DNA of 64,000 bases from Blastococcus sp. (GCA_025965695.1 JAOPWM010000052.1:1-64000); one strand, 5' to 3'. Shown: positions 9,135-18,377, counted from the stretch's first letter. Program-made: numbers and translations. The notes: generated from the sequence alone by a model not told the origin.

Positions 9135-11600
9135 ATGACCACGACCCACCGTGCGCAACCGGCGACCGCCGCCGCGGACGCGCCGATGACCAAACGGGAG
9201 ACGCTGGAGGCGCTCAGTGGCCTGCTGCTGGCGCTGTTCGTCGGCCTGCTGAGTTCCACGATCGTCGCCAACGCACTCCCGACGATCACCTCGAAGCTCG
9301 GAGGCACGCAGTCGCAGTACACCTGGGTGGTCACGGCCGCGCTGCTCGCCGCCACCGCGGCGACCCCCATCTGGGGCAAGCTCGCCGACCTCTTCAGCAA
9401 GAAGCTGCTGGTCCAGCTCGCCATCATCATCTTCGTCATCGGCTCGGCGCTGTGCGGCCTGACCCAGAGCATGGGGATGCTCATCGGCTTCCGCGTCATC
9501 CAGGGCGTGGGCATGGGCGGCCTGCAGGCCCTGGCCCAGGTCGTGATCGGCGCGATGATCCCGCCGCGCGAACGGGGCAAGTACTCCGGTTACCTCGGAG
9601 CCGTCATGGCGGTGGCCACCGTGGGTGGCCCCCTGCTCGGCGGCGTCATCGTCGACACCTCCTGGCTGGGCTGGCGGTGGACCTTCTACGTCTGCGTGCC
9701 CGTCGCCCTGGTCGCGCTGGCACTGCTGCAGAAGACGCTGCACCTGCCCGTCATCAAGCGGAAGGTGAGCATCGACTGGCTCGGCGCGAGCCTGATCACC
9801 GCGGCCGTCAGCGTGTTGCTCATCTGGGTCAGCTTCGCCGGCTCGAAGTTCGACTGGGTGTCCTGGCAGTCCGCGGTCATGGTCGGCGGCGGCGTGCTCG
9901 CCCTCCTGCTCACGATCCTGGTGGAGAGCCGCGTCGCGGAGCCGATCATCCCGCTGCCGATCGTGCGCGACCGCACCACCGCACTCGCGATCGTCGCGTC
10001 GGTCGCCGTCGGCGTCGGGATGTTCGGCGCCTCGGTGTTCTTCGGGCAGTACTTCCAGATCGCACGGGGCTGGTCGCCGACGAAGGCGGGCCTGGCGACC
10101 ATCCCGATGATCGGCGCGCTGCTCATCTCCTCGACGGTGTCCGGGCTGCTCATCACGCGGTTCGGGAAGTGGAAGGTGTTCCTGGTGTCGGGGACGGTCC
10201 TCATGGTCGCGGGCATGGGGCTGCTCGGAACGATCGACCACGCCACCAGCTATTCGCTCATGGCCTGCTACATGGCGCTGCTCGGACTCGGGGTCGGCAT
10301 GTCGATGCAGAACCTCGTGCTGGCGGTGCAGAACACCGTGGACATGCGGAACATCGGCGCCGCGTCGTCGGTGGTCACCTTCTTCCGCTCGTTGGGCGGT
10401 GCCGCCGGGGTCTCGGTGCTCGGCTCGATCGCCGCGACCCGCGTCAGCGCGCAGGTGGCCGACGGCCTGCGTGCCATGGGGCTGCCGGCTCCGCAGGGCG
10501 GTGGGTCGGAGTCGCTCGACCTCACGGTCCTTCCCGCGCCGGTCCAGCATCTCGTCCGGGGGGTGTACGGCGACGTCATCGGTGACGTGTTCGTCTACGC
10601 CGCGGCCATCTCCGCGATCGCGGTCCTCGCCGTCCTGTTCATCCGGGAGGTCCCGCTGCGGCGCAGCAACGCCCTGCAGGCCAAGGACGACGACACGGCC
10701 GACGACGTGCCCCGGAACTTCATGATCGAGGACGACGGCGACGAGCCCGTGGCGGTGACCGGTGAGCGGACGGACGCGGACGGCCGCCTCGCACCCGCCG
10801 CCGCACCCGCCGCCGCACCCGCCATGGCGAACGGCCTCACCGGGCGGATCGTGCTGGGCCGAGTGCTCCGCGGCGACGGCCGACCGCTGGCCGGTGCCTC
10901 CGTCACCCTCGCCGACGTGAGCGGACGGCAGGTCGACCGGGCCCGCTCGGGTGCCGACGGCGACTACCAGCTGCGCCCGACGGCCGGAGGGACCTACCTC
11001 CTGATCGCCTCGGCACCCGACCTGGCACCCAACGCCGCCATGGTTGCCCTGGCCGACTCTCCGGTGCGCCGCGACGTCGTGCTGGCCGGCAGTGCCCTGC
11101 TGCGCGGCAGCGTGCGCAGTGCCGAGGACGAGCCGCTGGCCGGCGCCCTGATCACCCTCACCGATGTCCAGGGGGACGTCGTCGGCAGCGCCGTCACCTC
11201 CGGCGACGGCCGGTTCGCCATCGGGGAGCTCCTCGCCGGGACCTACACCCTCGCGGGCCAAGCCCCGGGACACCAGCCGGTCGCGCTGACCGTCCAACTC
11301 GCCGACGGCGCCACGGTCGAGCGGGACGTCGTCCTGTTGGGCGGCGCCCGGGTGAGCGGCGTCGTGCGGGCGTTCAGCGACCAGCGGCCGCTCCCGGAGG
11401 CCACCGTCACCCTGCTCGACGACAGCGGGAACGTGCTGGCCACCACCTCCACCGGGGAGAAGGGCGAGTACGCCTTCGACGACCTCCTGGAGGGCGACTA
11501 CAGCCTGGTGACCAGCGGCTTCGCGCCGGTGGCTGCCGCCGTGCGCCTGCGGGCCGGGGCCGACCTCGAACATGACGTGACCCTCGGGGGCGCCCGATGA
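9135..11600 (+). CDS. DHA2-type MFS exporter fused to three carboxypeptidase-regulatory-like repeats
   Basis: Residues about 15-510 form a 14-helix drug:H+ antiporter of the DHA2 (EmrB/QacA) class, with PIWGKLADLFSKKLLVQL, RVIQGVGMGGLQALAQ and GPLLGGVIVDTSWLGWRW as landmark motifs. After a cytoplasmic linker containing an Ala-Pro run (AAAPAAAPA), about 270 residues form three tandem beta-sandwich repeats of about 80 aa. Each reads like GRVLRGDGRPLAGASVTLAD, then GADGDYQLRPTAGGTYLLIA, the CarboxypepD_reg/Cna-B-like pattern. The total of 821 aa is far longer than the usual 500. It overlaps the next gene by ATGA, and that gene begins with a fourth copy of the repeat. Exporter function is secure by family; the role of the tail is unknown. 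Confidence 0.93.
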   Translation: MTTTHRAQPATAAADAPMTKRETLEALSGLLLALFVGLLSSTIVANALPTITSKLGGTQSQYTWVVTAALLAATAATPIWGKLADLFSKKLLVQLAIIIFVIGSALCGLTQSMGMLIGFRVIQGVGMGGLQALAQVVIGAMIPPRERGKYSGYLGAVMAVATVGGPLLGGVIVDTSWLGWRWTFYVCVPVALVALALLQKTLHLPVIKRKVSIDWLGASLITAAVSVLLIWVSFAGSKFDWVSWQSAVMVGGGVLALLLTILVESRVAEPIIPLPIVRDRTTALAIVASVAVGVGMFGASVFFGQYFQIARGWSPTKAGLATIPMIGALLISSTVSGLLITRFGKWKVFLVSGTVLMVAGMGLLGTIDHATSYSLMACYMALLGLGVGMSMQNLVLAVQNTVDMRNIGAASSVVTFFRSLGGAAGVSVLGSIAATRVSAQVADGLRAMGLPAPQGGGSESLDLTVLPAPVQHLVRGVYGDVIGDVFVYAAAISAIAVLAVLFIREVPLRRSNALQAKDDDTADDVPRNFMIEDDGDEPVAVTGERTDADGRLAPAAAPAAAPAMANGLTGRIVLGRVLRGDGRPLAGASVTLADVSGRQVDRARSGADGDYQLRPTAGGTYLLIASAPDLAPNAAMVALADSPVRRDVVLAGSALLRGSVRSAEDEPLAGALITLTDVQGDVVGSAVTSGDGRFAIGELLAGTYTLAGQAPGHQPVALTVQLADGATVERDVVLLGGARVSGVVRAFSDQRPLPEATVTLLDDSGNVLATTSTGEKGEYAFDDLLEGDYSLVTSGFAPVAAAVRLRAGADLEHDVTLGGAR

Positions 11601-12475
11601 ACAACGGTCTGCTCACCGGCGACACATCCGAGGTCGCCGCACCCCACGTCGGCGGGACCACTGACGGGGAGCGCCGACCCCGGGTCTTCGGAACCGTCCT
11701 CGGGCGAGACGGCTGGCCCCTGGAACCGGCGACCGTCACGCTCGTCGGCCCGGCCGGGGGGCAGCTCGGGCGGGCGGCCGTCGGAGGCGACGGTCGGTTC
11801 GACGTGCTCGTGCCCACGGCCGGCCCCGCCACGCTGATCGTCGCCTCCCCCGGTGCGTTGCCGGTGGCCCGGGCCGTGACGATCCCGCCCGCCGGACTGG
11901 ATCTCGGACCCGTCACCCTGGCCCGTCCCGGCGACGCGGGCACCCCCCACGCGGGGCGATGGACGATCGACCCGGCGCACTCGACCATCGCCGTCACGGC
12001 CCAGCACCTCGCCCTGTCCAAGGTCCACGGCCGCTTCCGCCAATTCTCCGGCGAGCTGGTGGTCGCCGATCCGCTGGAGCAGTCCCGCTGCGAAGCTCGC
12101 ATCGCCGCCGGCAGCATCGACACCGGCAACGAGCAGCGCGACGCGCACCTGCGATCCGAGGACTTCCTCGACGCGGAACGCTGTCCCGAGATCCGGTACC
12201 GCAGCACGGCGATCGAGTCCGCCGGACCGGGTCGCTGGACGGTGCATGGCCGGCTCGACCTCGCCGGAACCACCCGGGACGTTCCGCTCGACGTCCGCTA
12301 CCGCGGCAGCCGGCCCGATCCCTGGGGCGGCGTCCGGGCGGGTTTCACCGCCACCGCCCGGCTCAACCGCGAGGACTTCCGGATGAACTGGAACCAGGCG
12401 GTCGAGCTGGGCCTTTCCCTCGTCGGCACGCACCTGCTGGTGGAGCTCGACATCCAGGCCGTCCTGGCCGGCTGA
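11597..12475 (+). CDS. YceI-family protein with N-terminal carboxypeptidase-regulatory-like domain
   Basis: The protein (292 aa) has two parts. Residues about 28-112 are a CarboxypepD_reg-like repeat (RPRVFGTVLGRDGWPLEPAT) matching those on the upstream exporter. Residues about 115-290 form a YceI lipocalin-like barrel: GRWTIDPAHSTIAVTAQHLA, VHGRFRQFSGELVV, IDTGNEQRDAHLRSEDFLDA and FRMNWNQAVE. YceI proteins bind polyisoprenoid or other lipids; many are periplasmic, but this one has no signal peptide. It overlaps the exporter gene by four bases, so the two are co-translated and may work together. Confidence 0.92.
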   Translation: MNNGLLTGDTSEVAAPHVGGTTDGERRPRVFGTVLGRDGWPLEPATVTLVGPAGGQLGRAAVGGDGRFDVLVPTAGPATLIVASPGALPVARAVTIPPAGLDLGPVTLARPGDAGTPHAGRWTIDPAHSTIAVTAQHLALSKVHGRFRQFSGELVVADPLEQSRCEARIAAGSIDTGNEQRDAHLRSEDFLDAERCPEIRYRSTAIESAGPGRWTVHGRLDLAGTTRDVPLDVRYRGSRPDPWGGVRAGFTATARLNREDFRMNWNQAVELGLSLVGTHLLVELDIQAVLAG

Positions 12476-12525
12476 CCATCGAGAGCTTTGGCACGCGGCC
12501 ACCATCTCCACGAGCGGAAGATCCG

Positions 12526-13341
12526 ATGCATGACGACGACGCGAACCTGCGAGCGACACTCGCCCACGTCGTGCTCACCGAACTCCGGTCCGGCCGAACC
12601 CACCTGAGCCCCGCGGCACTCACCGCGCTGCGAATCCTCGCCGAGAACTCCGCGGAGCCAGCGCTCTCTCCGAGAGATGTCCCAGCAACGCCGCGCCGCA
12701 TGCGCCGCACCCTGGCCGCGGTCGGCGTCGTGACGGCGCTCGCGGGCCTGGCCGGAGGGCTGGTACTGGCCGAGGGAAGCAACCATTCGCCGAGCTCCCA
12801 GGCGGTCGCGCCTGCTGTCGCGGACACTCCACCTCCCGCGCCACCGACTCCCGTGCCGTCGAGTGCCGCGTCACCGGCCGACACGGGCGGCCCTCCGCCG
12901 CCGGCGACGGCGTCCCCGAGCGACGGATCCGGCCCGGCCGATGTGCCGTCACAACAGAGGCCCCCGCCGGCGACCATGGAGGCCGGAGCCGCGACTACGG
13001 CTCGGCCGGCCGTCGTGGAGCCGCCCGGAGCACCCCAGGTCCGCAGAGAGAGTGGCCCTCCCGTGCTCCGACCGGAGGCCCCTTCGGCGGCGGCCACGTC
13101 GGCGCTGTCCGTGACGTCGTCGCCGCCGAGCACGACTCCCCCGATGCCGACACCCACCCCGACGCCGACAGCCACCCCGGCGGGGAGCGGAACCTCCACG
13201 CCCACCGCGGATCCGCCTCCGGCGTGCACACCCACCTCCGCGCCCGCGCCTCCGTGGGAGGCGGTGCAGCCGTCCTCTCCCTCGACCTCGGACGCCACCC
13301 CTCCCGGGGACGCCCGACACGGGGACGGTTCCCTCAGATGA
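12526..13341 (+). CDS. Single-pass membrane protein with long Pro/Thr/Ser-rich tail
   Basis: I do not recognise a family. Residues 1-63 are soluble and Arg/Glu-containing (LRATLAHVVLTELRSGRTHL). One helix follows at about 65-84 (LAAVGVVTALAGLAGGLVLA), then about 185 residues of disordered Pro/Ala/Thr/Ser sequence including PTPTPTPTATPAG. The layout resembles short anti-sigma-factor-like or wall-spanning anchors with an external tail, but no zinc anti-sigma motif is present. It starts 50 bases after the YceI gene and overlaps the UspA gene by ATGA, so it belongs to the same operon. Confidence 0.7.
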   Translation: MHDDDANLRATLAHVVLTELRSGRTHLSPAALTALRILAENSAEPALSPRDVPATPRRMRRTLAAVGVVTALAGLAGGLVLAEGSNHSPSSQAVAPAVADTPPPAPPTPVPSSAASPADTGGPPPPATASPSDGSGPADVPSQQRPPPATMEAGAATTARPAVVEPPGAPQVRRESGPPVLRPEAPSAAATSALSVTSSPPSTTPPMPTPTPTPTATPAGSGTSTPTADPPPACTPTSAPAPPWEAVQPSSPSTSDATPPGDARHGDGSLR

Positions 13342-13817
13342 CCGGGGAACGACGGAACGGACCCTTCCCCCGGGACGGCGCGTTCGAGCTCGGCGACGAC
13401 GGGCCGAGAGTGATCCTCGTCGGCATCGACGGCTCACCGACCTCCCTACGAGCGGGCGCCTACGCCGCCGGGCTGGCCCGCCGGCAGGGGGCCGAACTGG
13501 TGGCGGTACACGTCGCGACCACGCCGGCGCTCGCGATGCTCGCCCCCGACCGGCCGTGGCCGGTCGAGGAGACCCTGACGGCCGTGACGGAGGAGATCCG
13601 CCGGCAGGTGGCGGCCGGCGCGGCGCACGTCGGCGTGCCGGTCCAGTTCGTGGCGCTCCGCGGGGATCCCTACGCGGAGCTGTGCCGTGTCGCGACCGAG
13701 ACACGCGCGGACGCCGTCGTCGTCGGGGCGTCCACACAGGTGGGACACCGATTGATGGGATCGCTCGCCGTGCGGCTCGTACGCGCGGGACGGTGGCCGG
13801 TCACCGTCGTGCCGTAG
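13338..13817 (+). CDS. UspA-family universal stress protein
   Basis: This 159-residue single Usp domain begins its fold at PRVILVGIDGSPTSLRAGAY. It ends with GASTQVGHRLMGSLAVRLV and WPVTVVP, the position of the G2xG9xG(S/T) nucleotide loop. Usp proteins help survival under starvation, hypoxia or oxidative stress, often binding ATP. The ATG overlaps the stop of the Pro-rich membrane protein gene, placing it last in the MarR-exporter-YceI operon. Confidence 0.9.
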   Translation: MTGERRNGPFPRDGAFELGDDGPRVILVGIDGSPTSLRAGAYAAGLARRQGAELVAVHVATTPALAMLAPDRPWPVEETLTAVTEEIRRQVAAGAAHVGVPVQFVALRGDPYAELCRVATETRADAVVVGASTQVGHRLMGSLAVRLVRAGRWPVTVVP

Positions 13818-14124
13818 CCCGCCGTCCTCGCCTGAGCCGGCGCGTCCGCGGAGTGCCCGTCGAACCGGGCCTCCACACGTTCTTCCCATCCGGGGCTGCC
13901 CTGCCCGGCACCTGCTCCGCCACTCCCCGTTCCGGGCTCCGCGGGTGGGCAATCGGCCACGGTCTGTGTGCACAGGTGAGGAGCGCCAGCCGCCAGCGTC
14001 CAACAACCGGCGCTCGCTGGCGCGTGGCCGTTGTGTGCCGGAACGGCGATGCGGCCGACCGAGGGGGTGTGCGACCTTGTCCGGGTGTCTACTCCCGGCG
14101 CATCCGACTCGCGGGGGATCCACG
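13818..14124. other. Gap with no recognised gene
   Basis: About 300 bases separate uspA from the broken DUF2188 gene. A GAGCGCCAGC...GCTGGCGCG inverted repeat lies near 13979-14026 and may act as a weak terminator for the upstream operon. No protein-like frame was found. Confidence 0.35.
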
Positions 14125-14299
14125 ATGGCCGAACGCCACGACATCCACGTCCTGCCGCACCAGCTGGCCGTCCGAGGCGGAGCAGTGCGGCCGGACCTTG
14201 CCAAGGATGAGAAGGCCGAGCTGTTTCGTGCACAGCCACACGGGCCCGATCCGCGATCGTTCCACCTACGGCCGCGACCCGCGGGACATCCCCGGGTAG
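14125..14299 (+). pseudogene. DUF2188 protein, frameshifted
   Basis: DUF2188 proteins are about 70-80 aa, beginning with a HxVxPH segment and ending in the highly conserved RxxSYGxDPRDIPG. Here the ATG frame gives MAERHDIHVLPHQLAVRGGA, while the conserved C-terminus TGPIRDRSTYGRDPRDIPG lies in a different frame of the same 175 bases. At least one indel separates the two halves. The last bases overlap the stop end of the convergent luxR-type gene. Function of the family is unknown. Confidence 0.65.
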
Positions 14300-15339
14300 C
14301 CGGGGAACGGGACGTACAGGCCGGACCGCTCCGCGCGCACCGCGGCGAGGGTCCGTGAGGGCGCCGACAGCTTGACCAGGATGTGTTCCAGGTGCGCTGC
14401 CACGGTGCGCTGGGCCACGACCAGGGCGTGTGCGATCTCCACGTTCGAGAACCCCTCGATCAGCAGCCCCAGGACCTCCAGCTCCCGGGGGGTGAGCCCG
14501 CGCAGGTTTCCGGCCGGGGACACCAGGACGACGGCCGCGGCGAACAGGCGCACGTCCGGCGGGACGGCCAGCACCGTGACGCGGACGTGGGTCTCCGCGC
14601 CCTCCCGGCCGGTCGGGCCCGGCAGCACAGCGAGGAACGACGCGAGCGGACCACCCCGCGCGAGTCGCACGGCGGCCGCGATGAGGACAGCGGAGCCGGG
14701 CGCGAGCAGCCGATGGCCAGGCAGCCCGGGCAGCGGCAGCACCGCTCCGGACGGGGCGAGCACGATCCCCGCGGCGGCCCGCTCGACCACCTGGGCAATC
14801 GTGGCCAGGGAGCGCAGCGGGTCCACGGCGTCCGCGATGTGGGCAGCGAGCACCTCCAGCAGATCGCGGGCGGCATCGCTCACCTGGTCCGCGGCCCGCG
14901 TGTGCAGGGCGAGGAGCCCCAGGTAGCGGCCCTCCGGGGTGAACAGCCCGGTGCTCACGCCGTCCCGGAATCCCGCCGGCTCCAGGTACTCCGCCCAGGT
15001 CGGCACCTCTGACGGCGGAAACGGCAGGTCGCGGCCTCGGAGCGGCCGACGCGAGCGGCTCAGGCCGACCAGTTCGACCTCCTCCAGCACGGACGCGCTG
15101 TCCAGATGGCCGCAGATCCGCTCGTCGTAGCCGGACCGGGCCACAGCAACGTGTGCGTCCTGGTCCGCCGGCAGCAGGGTGATCCAGCCGGCGTCGAACC
15201 GCACTACCCGCTGCAACTGCGCCAGCAGTGCCTCAGCCCGCTCGGCCAGACTGCCGGGCCCATCGGCGATGCCGGCGACCTCGGTGAGGATCTCGGCGGT
15301 GCCGACCGGCAGACCACCGCCATCCCGGTCTGACGGCAT
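14266..15339 (-). CDS. GAF-domain LuxR-family response regulator-like protein
   Basis: The 357-residue protein has an N-terminal GAF-like sensory region (about 30-175; VVRFDAGWITLLPADQDAHV, then FTPEGRYLGLLALHT). A variable middle follows, then a C-terminal LuxR HTH, LTPRELEVLGLLIEGFSNVE, continuing IAHALVVAQRTVAAHLEHIL. The start was set at the ATG after GGGAGGG; two upstream in-frame ATGs are possible. With no receiver domain, it probably senses a small ligand. Neighbours are a broken DUF2188 gene and an MFS transporter, which give no clear target. Confidence 0.85.
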   Translation of the reverse strand: MPSDRDGGGLPVGTAEILTEVAGIADGPGSLAERAEALLAQLQRVVRFDAGWITLLPADQDAHVAVARSGYDERICGHLDSASVLEEVELVGLSRSRRPLRGRDLPFPPSEVPTWAEYLEPAGFRDGVSTGLFTPEGRYLGLLALHTRAADQVSDAARDLLEVLAAHIADAVDPLRSLATIAQVVERAAAGIVLAPSGAVLPLPGLPGHRLLAPGSAVLIAAAVRLARGGPLASFLAVLPGPTGREGAETHVRVTVLAVPPDVRLFAAAVVLVSPAGNLRGLTPRELEVLGLLIEGFSNVEIAHALVVAQRTVAAHLEHILVKLSAPSRTLAAVRAERSGLYVPFPGYPGMSRGSRP

Positions 15340-15567
15340 CAGCCCTCCCGGCGGCACCACGAACGGCATGCCCGAGAGTCCCCGTCTCCCCGACATGCCG
15401 GCGTGGGTCGACCGCTGTCCTCCAGCGTCGGCTGGGACCGTCATTGTCAACCCCAGGAACTCGCGACGGCCAGCCCTTGCTCACGGGCCGGATACCGATC
15501 AGTTCCTGGTCACGGGCGGCCGCGAGTGCCGAGGTTCTGGCGCCGTGACCGATGAGCGTGTCTCTTC

Positions 15568-16956
15568 TCAGGAGACGGCCAGGATGCGCAGATCCTCCGC
15601 GGCACGCCGAGCACTGATGTTCGCGCTGCGGCCGACCGGCTGCAAGCGAGCGCTCGTCCAGGTGACCACAGCCGAAATCACCGGGCGACGCAGTCCGAGG
15701 ACCACCGGCCGACGCACGGAGACCGGCTCACCGCCGAGCGACCGGACGAGCACCGCGGCGACCACAGCGAACACGGACACCGTGCTCAAGGCGATCGACA
15801 GTCCGGTGTACTCAGCCAGGAACCCGAGCAACGGGGGGCCGCCGAGCAGGCCGCTGTAGCCCACGGTCGAAGCCAGGGCCACTCCCCCGGCCCCACCGAT
15901 GGCACCGGCCCGGCCGATCGCCAGCGGGAAGACGTTCGCCAGCCCGAGCCCGACGAGGACGAATCCGGCCAGCGCGACGGTCACCGACCCGGACCAGGCG
16001 GCGATGGCCATGCCGCTCGCGGCCAGCAGCGCCCCGCCGACGAGGAGCCTGTCCTCGCCCAGTTCGACCACCAGCCTGCTGCCGATGAGTCGACCACACG
16101 CCATGGCAAGGGAGAACCCGGCGTAACCCGCGGCGGCCAGGGCCGAAGTCGCACCGAGGTCCTCCCGGAGGTACAGCGCGCCCCAGTCAGTGAGCGCGCC
16201 CTCCCCGTACGCAGTGCAGCCGGCGATCGCGCCGAGCACCACGAGGACGGCCGTGGTGGCGGCGCCACGGCGACCCTGCTCGTCGCCTTTCGAGCGCGCG
16301 GCTTGGTTCCGAGGCGCAGCCTGGTCGGCTCGGGCCAGTGTGGGCCCGATCCAGAGCAGGAGTGCGAGCCCGGCGACCGTGACACCCAGGAGGTGCGGCG
16401 CGACACCGACGAAGGCCGACAGCAGTCCACCGACCAAGGCGCCGGCCAGACCGCCGAAGCTGAACCCGGCGTGCAGCGAGGGTAGGAGCGGATGGCCGTA
16501 CCGGGCCTCCACCTGCACCCCGAGGCTGTTGGCCGCCACGTTGACCGCGCCGGTCGCGGCACCGAAGAACAGCAGCGCCACGCACAACTGCGGTACGGAC
16601 GAGGCCATGCCGGGCAGCGCGGTCGCCACGCTGACCAGCGCCGCGGCCACCACGGTGACCCTGCCGACGCCGAGCCGGGAGCTCAGCGCGCCGGTCAGTT
16701 GCATGCAGGCGAGGGCACCCAGGGACAGACAGAGCACGGCGATCCCCAGGGAGCTGTGTGACGCGCCCACTCGGGTGCTCACGTCGGGGATGCGCGCGGC
16801 CCAGGTGCCGAACACGAAGCCGTCCATGGCGAACAGGACGGCGACGGCCACACGCAGTCGCTGCAACGGCAGCGGGGCGGGAGGGATGGGAGCGGACGCC
16901 GGGGACAGTGGGCGTGGAGCGGACGTGCGGGCACGGCTGAGGACAGGCAGGGACAA
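15568..16956 (-). CDS. MFS transporter (YbjJ/FucP-like branch)
   Basis: The protein has 462 residues and about 12 helices. Landmarks are FAMDGFVFGTWAARIPDVST at the first helix, followed by the loop LGASHSSLG-like region, and PLLPSLHAGFSFGGLAGALV in the middle of the first half. This subgroup (YbjJ-like) often lacks an assigned substrate. The C-terminus extends about 45 residues past the last helix. It is divergent from the ADA-family deaminase, and purine or nucleoside transport is a positional guess only. Confidence 0.85.
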   Translation of the reverse strand: MSLPVLSRARTSAPRPLSPASAPIPPAPLPLQRLRVAVAVLFAMDGFVFGTWAARIPDVSTRVGASHSSLGIAVLCLSLGALACMQLTGALSSRLGVGRVTVVAAALVSVATALPGMASSVPQLCVALLFFGAATGAVNVAANSLGVQVEARYGHPLLPSLHAGFSFGGLAGALVGGLLSAFVGVAPHLLGVTVAGLALLLWIGPTLARADQAAPRNQAARSKGDEQGRRGAATTAVLVVLGAIAGCTAYGEGALTDWGALYLREDLGATSALAAAGYAGFSLAMACGRLIGSRLVVELGEDRLLVGGALLAASGMAIAAWSGSVTVALAGFVLVGLGLANVFPLAIGRAGAIGGAGGVALASTVGYSGLLGGPPLLGFLAEYTGLSIALSTVSVFAVVAAVLVRSLGGEPVSVRRPVVLGLRRPVISAVVTWTSARLQPVGRSANISARRAAEDLRILAVS

Positions 16957-17221
16957 CGCCGGTCTTCCTCTCGGGGCGGGGGTGCGCGACTCCGATTCCC
17001 CGGAGCGGGGCGGATGCGCTCGCCGTCACGTGACGGCTCGACAGGGGCTACGACGCACGGCCCGGGCCCGTCTCGAACGGTGCCCGCAGCGTCGCCTACG
17101 TGAGTAATCAACCGACTACCCTGCGCCCGAATTTCCGTGAGCCCGCACACGGTCGAAGGTCCCTGTGCCCTGTTCGAATGCGCCGGGACAGCGTCCGACG
17201 GTACTAGGCGATACTCCCGCC

Positions 17222-18307
17222 ATGATCACCGACAGGGACGTGGAGAGCTTCATCGCGAGGGTGCCCAAGTGCGAGCTGCACCTGCACATCGAGGGCACGC
17301 TCGAGGGCGAGCTGGTCTTCGAGCTCGCCCGGCGCAACGGCATCGAACTGCCCTACGCCGACGCCGCAGAGATGAAGCGCGAGAGCCCCTTCCACGACCT
17401 GGCCAGCTTCCTGGTCGGCTACTACCGCAACATGCAGGTGCTGGTCACCGAGCAGGACTTCTACGACCTGGCGACCGCCTACTTCACCAGGGCCGCCGCC
17501 CAGAACGTGCGCTACGCCGAGATCTTCTTCGACCCCCAGGCGCACACGTCGCGCGGCGTGGAGTTCGGCACCGTCCTGCGTGGGTTGCGCCGGGCCGTCG
17601 TCGACGCGCGCCGCACGCTGGACCTGCACGCCTCGCTGATCATGTGCTTCCTGCGCGACTTCTCCGCCGAGTACGCGATGGCCACCCTGATGGAGTCGCT
17701 TCCCTACAAGGACTGGATCGTGGGCGTCGGGCTGGACTCCGACGAGCGGGGCAACCCCCCGGTCAAGTTCGAGAAGGTCTTCGCCCGGGCCCGCGCGGAG
17801 GGCTACCTGCTGACCATGCACTGCGATGTCGACCAGCCGGGCACGCTCGACCACATCCGGCAGGCGCTGGACGTCATCGGGGTCGACCGGATCGACCACG
17901 GCGTGAACATCCTGGAAGATCCCGCACTCCTCGCGGAGATCGTCGAGCGCGGCATCGGGCTCACCGTCTGCCCCATGTCCAACACGTTCGTCCGCGGGTC
18001 CGCCTGGGAGGGCGCGACCAAGCGACTGCTGGACGCCGGCGTCATGGTGACCGTGAACTCCGACGACCCGGCGTACTTCGACGGCTACGTCGCCGAGTGC
18101 TTCCTCCGAGTGCACCAGGAGACGCCGCTGAGCGTCGCCGAGGTCCGCACCCTCGCCCGCAATTCCTTCGAGATCGCTTGGCTGCCGGCGACGCTGCGGG
18201 CCCGGTTCCTCGACGAGGTCGACGCCGCACTGCCCCACTCAGCTCCTCGGGAGGAGGGCGGCCAGCGCCGGCGGATCGCTGCCCGGGACGGCGGAGGCGA
18301 ACGCTGA
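17222..18307 (+). CDS. Adenosine/adenine deaminase-family amidohydrolase with altered active-site motif
   Basis: The ADA superfamily TIM barrel hydrolytically deaminates purines using one Zn. Present are CELHLHIEGT (metal HxH) near residue 20, the metal His in LLTMHCDVDQ near 196, IDHGVNI, and VTVNSDDPAYF with metal Asp. The usual HAGE, whose Glu relays the proton, is HCDV here. The SDDPAYFDGY block resembles adenine- rather than adenosine-deaminases. The chosen ATG removes 19 weak upstream residues from the track ORF. The last 30 residues are Arg/Gly-rich. Deaminase fold is certain, substrate is open. Confidence 0.88.
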   Translation: MITDRDVESFIARVPKCELHLHIEGTLEGELVFELARRNGIELPYADAAEMKRESPFHDLASFLVGYYRNMQVLVTEQDFYDLATAYFTRAAAQNVRYAEIFFDPQAHTSRGVEFGTVLRGLRRAVVDARRTLDLHASLIMCFLRDFSAEYAMATLMESLPYKDWIVGVGLDSDERGNPPVKFEKVFARARAEGYLLTMHCDVDQPGTLDHIRQALDVIGVDRIDHGVNILEDPALLAEIVERGIGLTVCPMSNTFVRGSAWEGATKRLLDAGVMVTVNSDDPAYFDGYVAECFLRVHQETPLSVAEVRTLARNSFEIAWLPATLRARFLDEVDAALPHSAPREEGGQRRRIAARDGGGER

Positions 18308-18377
18308 CGTTCCGGACAGCGGCGCGTCAGCTCCTCGAGTCCGCCGGCACGGCGGGTCCGGTCGGACATGTCGCCCC

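Noticed and set aside
8694-11573. 959-aa minus-strand ORF antisense to the exporter
   Set aside because: His/Gln/Gly/Arg-rich translation typical of the antisense of a high-GC gene; the forward DHA2 frame carries all family motifs.
17105-17135. CAACCGACTACC near 17.1 kb as another copy of the island operator
   Set aside because: It matches only half of the dyad, with different internal spacing and no 38-bp partner.
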